A stretch of 5,726 nucleotides of DNA, taken from positions 1 through 5,726 of the forward strand of contig JAIFNE010000099.1 in NCBI GenBank assembly GCA_020047875.1. The letters run 5' to 3'. The notes under the pieces were generated by a model that did not search any database, was not told where the DNA came from, and was given only the letters and a program-made list of their open reading frames with translations. The position numbers and the translations under genes are program-made. The stretch is from Hydrogenophaga sp. Lineage in GTDB: Bacteria; Pseudomonadota; Gammaproteobacteria; Burkholderiales; Burkholderiaceae_C. Shown piece by piece: positions 1 through 5,726 of the stretch. The number at the start of each line of letters is the position of its first letter. The first letter of the stretch is position 1.

Positions 1-164
1 AGTTCGACAACAACGTAGGCGACCTCGTGGCTTACATGCAGTGGATGGCCGAGCCTGCCCAGAACAGTCGGGTCCGCATCGGGGTCTGGGTATTGTTGTT
101 CCTCGGGGTGTTCACCTTGGTGGCATGGCGACTGAACGCCGCCTTCTGGAAAGACATCAAGTAA
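1..164 (+). CDS. petC: Cytochrome c1, C-terminal end (5' partial)
   Basis: Only the last 53 codons are present; the first complete codon is at base 3 and the stop TAA is at 162-164. Cytochrome c1 is the haem-bearing subunit of the ubiquinol:cytochrome c oxidoreductase (bc1, complex III) and passes electrons from the Rieske protein to soluble cytochrome c on the periplasmic side. The visible part has the family's typical ending: a segment reading DLVAYMQWMAEPAQ, then a basic patch (NSRVRIG), a hydrophobic membrane anchor of about 18 residues (VWVLLFLGVFTLVAWRL), and a short cytoplasmic tail ending FWKDIK. The haem CxxCH motif and axial Met would lie upstream of the window. petC usually ends a petABC operon, and the hairpins just downstream fit that. 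The family call is from recognised sequence pattern and is supported by sspA and sspB following, a common order in betaproteobacteria. Confidence 0.9.
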   Translation, partial: FDNNVGDLVAYMQWMAEPAQNSRVRIGVWVLLFLGVFTLVAWRLNAAFWKDIK

Positions 165-181
165 ATTCCTCGACAGGCTGA

Positions 182-208
182 CGACGGTTTTTCCGTCGGT
201 TGCTTTTC
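182..208 (+). terminator. Small hairpin after petC, possible weak terminator
   Basis: A perfect 6-bp stem CGACGG/CCGTCG (182-187 with 193-198) encloses a TTTTT loop and is followed by GTTGCTTTT. It lies 17 bases after the petC stop. The stem is short and the T-run is not immediately adjacent, so termination by this element alone is uncertain. Confidence 0.35.
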
Positions 209-217
209 CCTATTCCA

Positions 218-263
218 CAGTGGTTGACGCCACCCTTGCGGTGTGCCGTCAGCCACTGTTTTT
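218..263 (+). terminator. Strong terminator-like hairpin between petC and sspA
   Basis: The left arm CAGTGGTTGACG (218-229) pairs with the right arm CGTCAGCCACTG (247-258) over 12 positions, with one T-G wobble. The 17-base loop can itself form an inner CACC/GGTG stem (231-234 with 240-243). Five T residues (259-263) follow the stem directly. This is the classic Rho-independent layout and would end the petC transcript. It stops only 6 bases before the sspA Shine-Dalgarno sequence, leaving no space for a promoter between terminator and gene. It may therefore act instead as a leader or attenuator structure on a transcript that continues into sspA. The structure is seen in the sequence; its function is inferred. 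Confidence 0.65.
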
Positions 264-269
264 GCATTG

Positions 270-276
270 AAGGAGA
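270..276 (+). promoter_or_regulatory. Ribosome binding site of sspA
   Basis: AAGGAGA lies 7 bases before the ATG at 284 and fixes that start in preference to the open frame that extends upstream to about base 200. A second ATG follows directly at 287, so initiation at either codon is possible. Confidence 0.8.
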
Positions 277-283
277 TTTTCTA

Positions 284-888
284 ATGATGGTTTTGTACTC
301 GGGTACCACTTGTCCCTATTCCCACCGGTGTCGCTTCGTCCTGTTTGAAAAAGGCATGGATTTTGAGATTCGTGATGTGGATCTGTACAACAAGCCGGAA
401 GACATCAGCGTGATGAATCCGTACGGCCAGGTTCCGATTCTGGTTGAGCGTGATCTCATCCTGTATGAGTCGAACATCATCAATGAGTACATTGACGAGC
501 GTTTTCCCCATCCGCAGTTGATGCCTGGAGACCCTGTTGACCGCGCCCGCGTGCGCCTGTTTCTTCTGAACTTCGAGAAGGAGTTGTTTTCGCACGTCTC
601 ACTGCTGGAGACGCGCAGCGCCAAGGGAAGGCCCTGGAAAAGGCACGCGCTCACATTCGCGATCGTCTGACCCAGCTGGCCCCGGTGTTCCTGAAGAACA
701 AATTCATGCTGGGGGACAATTTCTCCATGCTCGACGTGGCGATTGCGCCTTTGCTGTGGCGTCTGGATTTTTACGGTATCGAACTCAGCAAGAACGCCGC
801 GCCGTTGCTGAAATATGCGGAACGCATTTTCTCGCGCCCAGCCTACATTGAAGCACTGACGCCGTCGGAAAAAGTGATGCGTAAGTGA
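284..888 (+). pseudogene. sspA: Stringent starvation protein A (GST fold), frameshifted
   Basis: SspA is a glutathione S-transferase-fold protein that binds RNA polymerase and adjusts transcription in stationary phase and starvation; it is not known as an active GST. The first frame (284-670) gives a thioredoxin-like N-terminal domain with CPYS at residues 10-13, the NPYGQVP cis-proline loop at 45-51, ESNIINEYID at 62-71 and the PHP motif at 75-77, which is functionally important in E. coli SspA. Reading then leaves the family pattern after AKG (residues 113-115): 13 unrelated residues follow and TGA is reached at 668, giving a 128-residue product. From base 628 a different frame resumes the family sequence (KALEKARAHIRDRL, FMLGDNFSMLD, LLWRLDFYG) and ends at TGA 886-888 with SEKVMRK. 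The lesion equals a loss of 1 base, or of 7 if two residues are also missing. The repaired protein would be about 201-203 residues, near the usual length. A sequencing error or a real mutation are both possible. Confidence 0.88.
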
Positions 889-942
889 GGTGTGGCAAAT
901 CCAACATGATTGGATGGCTGCTTCCCCTATCTTGGTCTTTCG

Positions 943-1467
943 ATGACACTCAGCACCCAAGACGTTCCCTCGACGCGGCCGTATCTGATACGCGCTCTGC
1001 ACGAATGGTGCACCGACAACGGTTTTTCGCCCTACATTGCGGTGCAGGTCGACGCCTCGGTGCAGGTCCCGATGGAGTTTGTGAAAAATGGCGAGATCGT
1101 GCTCAACGTGAGCGCCGACGCCACAGGCTCGTTACGCTTGGGTAACGACTTTGTGGAGTTCAAGGCTCGATTTGGGGGCATCCCACGGGATATCGTGGTT
1201 CCTGTCGACCACGTGATCGCCATCTATGCCCGCGAAAACGGCCAGGGTATGGCGTTTCCTGCACCGTCTCCCAAGGGAGAAAAACCGATTGGTGACACCT
1301 CGCCAGGGGCGGCTTCCATTGCGGTGAAGGCACTCGCGCGCGGTCCAGGGTTGCATGCAGTGCCCCGCGATGGCAGCGCTGAAGAGGTTTTTCCCGAACC
1401 GAGTGATTCCGATCCACAGCCTCCAGACGGGCCGAGCCGCGGTCCCAAGCTGCGTCGCGTCAAGTAA
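943..1467 (+). CDS. sspB: ClpXP protease specificity-enhancing factor SspB
   Basis: The protein is 174 residues. SspB binds ssrA-tagged and some other substrates in the cytoplasm and tethers them to ClpX, speeding degradation by ClpXP. The folded substrate-binding domain covers about residues 11-105: RPYLIRALHEWCTDNGFSPY (12-31), then VLNVSADAT, FKARFGG (73-79) and VPVDHVIAIYARENGQGM (86-103). A long linker rich in Pro, Gly, Ser and acidic residues (about 106-165) follows. The last residues, GPKLRRVK, resemble the ClpX-binding tail of E. coli SspB. The ATG at 943 is chosen because it sits just before the conserved core; an in-frame TTG at 910 would add 11 residues unlike the family. No good Shine-Dalgarno is visible before 943, so translation may partly depend on coupling. 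It lies 54 bases after sspA, very likely in the same transcript. The early stop in sspA could reduce sspB expression by polarity. Confidence 0.93.
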   Translation: MTLSTQDVPSTRPYLIRALHEWCTDNGFSPYIAVQVDASVQVPMEFVKNGEIVLNVSADATGSLRLGNDFVEFKARFGGIPRDIVVPVDHVIAIYARENGQGMAFPAPSPKGEKPIGDTSPGAASIAVKALARGPGLHAVPRDGSAEEVFPEPSDSDPQPPDGPSRGPKLRRVK

Positions 1468-1484
1468 ACTAAACTCCTTCGATT

Positions 1485-1560
<76 letters not shown>

Positions 1561-1615
1561 TCTTTGCTGCTCGCGATGGCCGGGTGCCTCCGGCGATCTG
1601 TGGCAGGCCCACCGC
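1561..1615. other. Short convergent gap with weak hairpins, no clear terminator
   Basis: This 55-base gap separates the tRNA 3' end from the stop of the minus-strand DciA-like gene. It contains the stem GCCGG/CCGGC (1579-1583 with 1590-1594, 6-base loop) and a smaller GTGG/CCAC stem (1600-1603 with 1609-1612). Neither is followed by a T-run on either strand, so an intrinsic terminator cannot be claimed. The first hairpin may still act as a 3' processing or end structure for both converging transcripts. Confidence 0.3.
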
Positions 1616-1933
1616 TCAGCGGCTGCTGGTTTGGACTTTGATTCGAATTGCGGTAACCTGCGCACCGTTTTCGCTGAGCGCGACCATCAAAGCCGGCAAC
1701 AACTGGCGCAGCTTGGCAGACACTGAGGCGTTAGCGACCAGCAGGCACCACTCGCCGTCTTGAGTTGGACCCGCCTTGATCTGCGACCGCAACGCTGCGG
1801 GCAGCACGGGTGCCACCCATTCCAGGTAACGCTGTGAGTTTTGAACGCGCTGTTGAAGCGCAGCGAGCGATGGTGACGCACCGACCGCTTGCTCCAAGCT
1901 CAGCATCGTCGACGTGCGAAAAGCGGCGTTCAT
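1616..1933 (-). CDS. DUF721 / DciA-like protein (putative replicative helicase operator)
   Basis: The protein is 105 residues, read on the minus strand from ATG (1931-1933) to TGA (1616-1618). It fits the DUF721 family: an N-terminal helix with LAALQQRVQNSQRYLEWV (23-40), the family-like turn VLPAALRSQIKAG (43-55), a strand WCLLVANASVSAKLRQLLP (62-80), and a closing strand VTAIRIKVQ (93-101). DciA proteins of this family handle loading of the DnaB replicative helicase in bacteria that lack DnaC or DnaI loaders. A DUF721 gene close to secA and an M23 peptidase is a recurring neighbourhood in beta- and gammaproteobacteria, which supports the call. It is shorter than the roughly 140-170 residues I associate with characterised DciA proteins and seems to be the KH-like domain alone, so the helicase role is inferred. 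The start is set by AGAGG 9-13 bases upstream; the open frame beyond it overlaps the divergent peptidase gene and is not used. Confidence 0.8.
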   Translation of the reverse strand: MNAAFRTSTMLSLEQAVGASPSLAALQQRVQNSQRYLEWVAPVLPAALRSQIKAGPTQDGEWCLLVANASVSAKLRQLLPALMVALSENGAQVTAIRIKVQTSSR

Positions 1934-1942
1934 GCAGTTAGA

Positions 1943-1947
1943 CCTCT
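1943..1947 (-). promoter_or_regulatory. Ribosome binding site of the DciA-like gene
   Basis: On the minus strand AGAGG lies 9 bases before the ATG at 1933, which favours the 105-residue start over a longer frame. Further upstream on the same strand GATAAT (1991-1996) resembles a -10 element, but no -35 partner is convincing. Confidence 0.6.
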
Positions 1948-1966
1948 GGCGCCACACAGAGACACC

Positions 1967-1974
1967 GGGAAGGG
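1967..1974 (+). promoter_or_regulatory. Ribosome binding site of the M23 peptidase gene
   Basis: The purine run GGGAAGGG lies 7 bases before the TTG at 1982. It supports a TTG start here, because no in-frame ATG occurs before the conserved N-terminal sequence. Confidence 0.6.
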
Positions 1975-1981
1975 TTGAGTT

Positions 1982-2926
1982 TTGCACATCATTATCACGG
2001 ACGCATGGCTGGCCAGAAGCCGGGCGCTGCACCTCAACGGGTGGAAGCTGATTGGCTCGGCTTTGCTGGCCGCTCTGGTGCTCATCATGAGCTCGGTGGC
2101 CGCCTACCATTGGGTGTTTCTAAAGGGTGTGCGCCAGGGTTGGCCGGGGTTTTCATCGGTGGCACGTCTGTTGCCCCAGGACAGCGGCACCGCCAAAGAG
2201 CTCTACATCCGTGAGAACCTGGACGCGATGGCACGCAAACTGGGCGAACTGCAGGCTCGGATGATGCAGATCGATTCGCTCGGCGAGCGCCTGGGTGGGC
2301 TGACCGGCCTCAAGCCGCAAGGCGATCGGGTCAATGCTGTGCCGGGGTCTGGCGGCATTCTGGTGAGCGCCCGCTCGCTGAGCATGGAGGAATTGCAGCA
2401 TGAAGTGGCAGTGCTGGAACAGCGGAGCACCTCCAGGATCGACTGGCTGACTGCGGCGGAATCCCGGCTGTTCGATCTGAAGATTCGCAGCAGCATGATG
2501 CCCACCGAAGAACCCGTCAAAGGTGGCCGGATCGGGTCCCCGTTCGGGTACCGCATTGACCCCTTCACCGGGCATTCTGCGCTGCACACCGGCCTGGACT
2601 TCCCGGCGGAGACGGGCACGCCCATCGTGGCCGCGGCGGGCGGTGTGGTGGTGGTGCGGGCGTTTCACGCCGCTTACGGGAACATGGTGGAGATCGATCA
2701 CGGCAACGATCTGTCCACCCTCTACGCCCATGTGTCGGCGGTGTTGGTCAACACTGGTGACATCGTCAAGCGCGGGCAGCTGATTGCCACGGTCGGCTCC
2801 ACCGGCCGATCAACCGGGCCGCACCTGCACTTCGAGGTGCTGGCGTCGGGTGTGCCGCAAGATCCCCGACCGTTCCTCGACGCTGGCGAGGCGTTGGCGT
2901 CCGCCATTTCCGGGCCGCGCCGCTGA
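1982..2926 (+). CDS. Membrane-anchored M23 family (LytM-type) metallopeptidase
   Basis: The protein is 314 residues. M23 peptidases are zinc endopeptidases that cut peptide cross-links of peptidoglycan; some relatives are inactive regulators of amidases. A short cytoplasmic start (HIIITDAWLARSRALHL) is followed by one hydrophobic segment at about 22-45, placing the rest in the periplasm. Residues about 72-165 are helical and probably coiled-coil. The LytM domain spans about 182-298, from GGRIGSPFGYRIDPFTG. Zinc ligands are visible as HTGLD (H202, D206) and HLHFEV (H283, with H281 as catalytic partner); YAH gives H250. All key residues are present, so an active enzyme is expected. The TTG start is preferred because the frame gives the family-like N-terminus directly and has a ribosome binding site. 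It is divergent from the DciA-like gene with 48 bases between the starts and lies upstream of secA, a conserved arrangement. Its exact substrate bond cannot be told from sequence. Confidence 0.92.
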   Translation: MHIIITDAWLARSRALHLNGWKLIGSALLAALVLIMSSVAAYHWVFLKGVRQGWPGFSSVARLLPQDSGTAKELYIRENLDAMARKLGELQARMMQIDSLGERLGGLTGLKPQGDRVNAVPGSGGILVSARSLSMEELQHEVAVLEQRSTSRIDWLTAAESRLFDLKIRSSMMPTEEPVKGGRIGSPFGYRIDPFTGHSALHTGLDFPAETGTPIVAAAGGVVVVRAFHAAYGNMVEIDHGNDLSTLYAHVSAVLVNTGDIVKRGQLIATVGSTGRSTGPHLHFEVLASGVPQDPRPFLDAGEALASAISGPRR

Positions 2927-2943
2927 TGTCCGGTCAGCAGCAC

Positions 2944-2960
2944 CGCGGGTAAAATCCGCG
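2944..2960 (+). promoter_or_regulatory. Possible -10 element in a hairpin, upstream of secA
   Basis: TAAAAT (2950-2955) matches the sigma-70 -10 consensus at five of six positions. It sits in the loop of a perfect CGCGG/CCGCG inverted repeat (2944-2948 with 2956-2960). No acceptable -35 hexamer is seen at 16-18 bases upstream. It could be the secA promoter, giving a leader of about 130 bases, or only a hairpin after the M23 gene. Confidence 0.35.
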
Positions 2961-3002
2961 TTTGCTCGTGATTCCCTGAGCGACTGCACGCGCAGACCGC
3001 CC

Positions 3003-3020
3003 ACCCGTCGGTTCGCGGGT
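3003..3020 (+). other. Hairpin in the secA leader
   Basis: ACCCG (3003-3007) pairs with CGGGT (3016-3020) around an 8-base loop and is followed by TTTCT. It lies 6 bases before the next hairpin, so the two may form a tandem structure in the RNA between the M23 gene and secA. Confidence 0.4.
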
Positions 3021-3026
3021 TTCTGA

Positions 3027-3049
3027 CGCTCGCAAGAGCGCTTTCTTTT
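3027..3049 (+). terminator. Terminator-like hairpin with GCAA tetraloop before secA
   Basis: CGCTC (3027-3031) and GAGCG (3036-3040) form a 5-bp stem capped by a stable GNRA-type GCAA loop, followed by CTTTCTTTT. It could end the M23 transcript 100 bases past its stop. The stem is short and the T-run is interrupted, so termination may be partial. No clear promoter is seen between it and secA at 3091, so read-through or an unrecognised promoter must be assumed. Confidence 0.45.
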
Positions 3050-3090
3050 ATCTGTCTGCAAGACCTTCTGGTTGCCACAGACCTCACCGC

Positions 3091-5726
3091 ATGGCCACAA
3101 CTTTTCTAACCAAGATTTTCGGTAGCCGCAACGACCGTTTGCTCAAAACCTACCGCAAGACCGTCGAGCTCATCAACGGGCTTGAAGCGAAGTACGAAAA
3201 GTTCAGCGACGACGAGCTTCGTGCCCAGACCGATGCGTTCAAGCAGCGCATTGCAAAAGGCGAGACGCTGGACGCGTTGCTACCGGAAGCTTTTGCGGTG
3301 GTGCGCGAAGGCAGTAAGCGCGTGATGAAGATGCGTCACTTCGACGTCCAGCTGGTCGGCGGTCTTGCGCTGCACCACGGCAAGGTGGCCGAAATGCGCA
3401 CGGGTGAAGGCAAGACGCTGACCGCGACGCTGCCGGTGTACCTCAACGCGCTCACGGGCAAGGGCGTTCACGTGGTCACGGTCAACGATTACCTCGCCAG
3501 CCGGGACGCCCAGTGGATGGGAAAGCTGTATGGCTTTCTGGGTCTGCAGGTGGGCATCAACCTGCCTCAGGCCCCCCGGGATGAAAAGCAGGCGGCTTAC
3601 CGCGCGGACATCACCTACGGCACCAACAACGAGTACGGATTCGACTACCTGCGCGACAACATGGTGTACGAGCCAGGCGATCGCGTGCAGCGGGGTTTGA
3701 ACTTTGCCATCGTCGATGAGGTGGACTCGATCCTGATCGACGAGGCGCGCACCCCGCTGATCATCAGTGGCCAAGCGGAGGACCAGACCCAGGTGTACCT
3801 GGCCATCAAGGTGCTGATCCCCAAGCTGACGCGCCAAGAGGGCGAAGCCGATCCGCGCACCGGCGAGGGTGTGATCAAGGCGGGCGACTTCACCGTTGAC
3901 GAAAAGGCTCACTCCATCCACCTGACCGAGCAAGGTCACGAAAAAGCAGAAGGGTTGTTGTCGGATGCGGGGTTGCTGCCGGAAGGCGCTTCGCTCTACG
4001 ACCCGGCCAACATTGCGCTCATGCACCACCTGGTGACCGCGCTGAAAGCGCACCATCTCTACCACCGCGATCAACACTATGTGAATCAGAACGGCGAGAT
4101 CGTGATCGTCGACGAATTCACGGGGCGCCTCATGTCCGGGCGCCGCTGGAGCGATGGCCTGCACCAGGCGGTGGAGGCCAAAGAAGGCGTGGCGATTCAG
4201 CCCGAAAACCAGACGCTGGCCTCGATCACCTTTCAGAACTACTTTCGGCTTTACGGCAAGCTGTCGGGCATGACCGGCACCGCCGACACCGAGGCCTACG
4301 AATTCCAGGAAATCTACGGCCTGGAGACGGTGGTCATTCCACCAAACCGGCCCAGCAAGCGCACAGACCAACTCGACCGCGTTTACAAGACCACACCCGA
4401 GAAATACGCGGCCGCCATTCAGGACATACGCGAATGTTACGAGCGTGGTCAGCCGGTGTTGGTGGGTACCTCGTCCATCGAAAACTCGGAAATCATTGCC
4501 GAGCTGCTGATCAAGGAAAAACTGCCACATGAGGTGCTCAACGCCAAGCAGCATGCGCGCGAGGCCGAAATCATTGTGCAAGCGGGTCGGCCGGGCGCGA
4601 TCACCATTGCGACCAACATGGCTGGCCGCGGCACCGACATCGTGCTCGGCGGGAATCTGGAAAAGATGCTCGCGGCGGTCGAGAATGACGACTCACTGGA
4701 CGAGGCAACCCGTGCCCAGCGGGTCGACGCGATTCGCAGCCAGTGGCAGCAGGACCATGACAAGGTGACGGCGCTGGGTGGTCTGCGCATCATCGCCACC
4801 GAGCGCCATGAGAGCCGACGGATCGATAACCAGTTGCGCGGCCGCTCCGGGCGGCAGGGCGACCCAGGGTCTTCGCGTTTTTATCTGAGCCTGGACGACT
4901 CGTTGATGCGCATCTTTGCGGGCGAGAAGGTGCGCGCCATCATGGAGCGGCTCAAGATGCCCGAGGGCGAGGCGATTGAGGCGGGCATGGTCACGCGCAG
5001 CATCGAGAGCGCGCAGCGCAAGGTCGAGGCGCGCAATTTCGATATTCGCAAGCAGCTGCTTGAGTACGACGACGTGTCCAACGACCAGCGCAAGGTGATC
5101 TACCAGCAGCGCAACGACATCCTCGACGCGCAAACCCTGCGTGGCCAGATCGATTCGCTGCGAGAGGGTTGCTTCACCGATCTGGTGCAGCAGTTTGTGC
5201 CCGCGGCCAGTGTGGAAGAGCAGTGGGATCTGCCCGGCCTGGAGAAGGTGTTGCGTGAGGAATGGGCGGTCGATGTGCCAGTGGCTTCCTGGGTGTCCGA
5301 CGCCGAGTCGATCGATGCTGAGGAGATTGCGCAGCGCGTGATCGATGCGGCCAAGGCTGCGTTTGACGCCAAGGTGGCGCTGGTGGGCGAAGAGAACTTC
5401 ACCAACTTCGAACGCGTCGTGCTGCTGCAGACCATCGACGGACAGTGGCGAGAGCACCTCTCCGCGCTGGACTACCTGCGCCAGGGCATCCACCTTCGAG
5501 GCTACGCGCAAAAGCAGCCCAAGCAGGAATACAAGCGCGAGGCCTTCGTGTTGTTTGGACAGCTGCTCGACACGGTGAAGACCGACGTCACCCGCGTGCT
5601 GATGAATGTGCGCGTGCAGTCGCCCGAGCAGGTGAGCGAAGCGGCACGGCAGCTGGAGGACCGCGCGGAGCAGCTTGCCAACGTGACCTACAGCGCGCCC
5701 AGTGAAACCGGTGAACCGGAGATCAC
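3091..5726 (+). CDS. secA: Preprotein translocase ATPase SecA (3' end outside window)
   Basis: The frame is open for 878 codons and leaves the window; about 40 residues should be missing. SecA is the ATP-driven motor that pushes unfolded preproteins through SecYEG at the inner membrane. The start gives the standard N-terminus MATTFLTKIFGSRNDR. Walker A is MRTGEGKT (102-109, K108) and Walker B is IVDEVD with D209 and E210. The preprotein cross-linking domain lies at about 225-375. The second nucleotide-binding domain has GTSSIENSE, NMAGRGTDIVLGG (from 509) and QLRGRSGRQGDPGSSRF (from 581, including the arginine fingers). The helical scaffold helix begins near VTRSIESAQRKVEARNFD (634 on) and the IRA1 helices include QTIDGQWREHL (780-790) and YLRQGIHLRGYAQKQPK. 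The C-terminal linker starts at the window end; the zinc-binding SecB-contact tail is not visible. No clear Shine-Dalgarno precedes the ATG, but no alternative start exists. There are no internal lesions. Confidence 0.98.
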   Translation, partial: MATTFLTKIFGSRNDRLLKTYRKTVELINGLEAKYEKFSDDELRAQTDAFKQRIAKGETLDALLPEAFAVVREGSKRVMKMRHFDVQLVGGLALHHGKVAEMRTGEGKTLTATLPVYLNALTGKGVHVVTVNDYLASRDAQWMGKLYGFLGLQVGINLPQAPRDEKQAAYRADITYGTNNEYGFDYLRDNMVYEPGDRVQRGLNFAIVDEVDSILIDEARTPLIISGQAEDQTQVYLAIKVLIPKLTRQEGEADPRTGEGVIKAGDFTVDEKAHSIHLTEQGHEKAEGLLSDAGLLPEGASLYDPANIALMHHLVTALKAHHLYHRDQHYVNQNGEIVIVDEFTGRLMSGRRWSDGLHQAVEAKEGVAIQPENQTLASITFQNYFRLYGKLSGMTGTADTEAYEFQEIYGLETVVIPPNRPSKRTDQLDRVYKTTPEKYAAAIQDIRECYERGQPVLVGTSSIENSEIIAELLIKEKLPHEVLNAKQHAREAEIIVQAGRPGAITIATNMAGRGTDIVLGGNLEKMLAAVENDDSLDEATRAQRVDAIRSQWQQDHDKVTALGGLRIIATERHESRRIDNQLRGRSGRQGDPGSSRFYLSLDDSLMRIFAGEKVRAIMERLKMPEGEAIEAGMVTRSIESAQRKVEARNFDIRKQLLEYDDVSNDQRKVIYQQRNDILDAQTLRGQIDSLREGCFTDLVQQFVPAASVEEQWDLPGLEKVLREEWAVDVPVASWVSDAESIDAEEIAQRVIDAAKAAFDAKVALVGEENFTNFERVVLLQTIDGQWREHLSALDYLRQGIHLRGYAQKQPKQEYKREAFVLFGQLLDTVKTDVTRVLMNVRVQSPEQVSEAARQLEDRAEQLANVTYSAPSETGEPEI

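Noticed and set aside
200..283. N-terminal extension of SspA by 28 residues
   Set aside because: It would be coded through the terminator-like hairpin and is unlike SspA; the ribosome binding site at 270-276 points to the ATG at 284.
626..630. Programmed -1 frameshifting in sspA
   Set aside because: The GGGAAGG context is not a standard slippery heptamer and no downstream stimulatory structure is evident; SspA is not known to use recoding.
316..1002. Minus-strand open frame (228 codons) across sspA and the start of sspB
   Set aside because: It is antisense to recognisable SspA and SspB coding sequence, its product is Arg-rich and resembles no family I know.
3280..4581. Long minus-strand open frame (433 codons) antisense to secA
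   Set aside because: It lies fully inside the highly conserved secA and its translation has no recognisable domain, with the biased composition typical of a reverse frame in GC-rich coding DNA.
4693..5511. Minus-strand open frame (272 codons) antisense to the secA 3' half
   Set aside because: It is a shadow of secA codons; the plus-strand frame is continuous and matches SecA throughout.

Overview
This window looks like ordinary core chromosome of a betaproteobacterium, most likely order Burkholderiales and probably a Comamonadaceae-type genome. The basis is high GC, the wording of the SspA, SspB and SecA proteins, and a gene order of cytochrome c1, sspA, sspB, then DUF721/DciA-like, M23 peptidase and secA. 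I judged family and lineage from remembered protein patterns, not from a search.

Left part (1-1560, all plus strand): the last 53 codons of petC (cytochrome c1 of the bc1 complex) are followed by a 119-base gap with two hairpins. The second is a strong terminator-like stem with a T5 tail that ends only a few bases before the sspA ribosome binding site. sspA (stringent starvation protein A, GST fold) follows, but its reading frame is broken near base 628, so it is annotated as frameshifted. sspB (ClpXP adaptor) is intact 54 bases downstream, and a complete tRNA-Thr(UGU) gene with encoded CCA lies 17 bases after sspB.

Right part (1561-5726): a short minus-strand gene of the DUF721/DciA family runs towards the tRNA and is divergent from a membrane-anchored M23 (LytM-type) peptidase. 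Only 48 bases separate their two start codons, and the peptidase probably starts at TTG. A 164-base gap with several small hairpins, one of them terminator-like, precedes secA. secA is intact for 878 codons and runs off the right edge, lacking about its last 40 residues.

The genes serve housekeeping roles: respiration (petC), stress transcription and proteolysis (sspA, sspB), translation (tRNA-Thr), replicative helicase handling (DciA-like), cell wall turnover (M23) and protein export (secA). I found no mobile element, CRISPR array or defence locus, and no convincing sign of an undescribed system. The points most worth a second look are the broken sspA, the terminator-like hairpin abutting its ribosome binding site, and the structured leader before secA.
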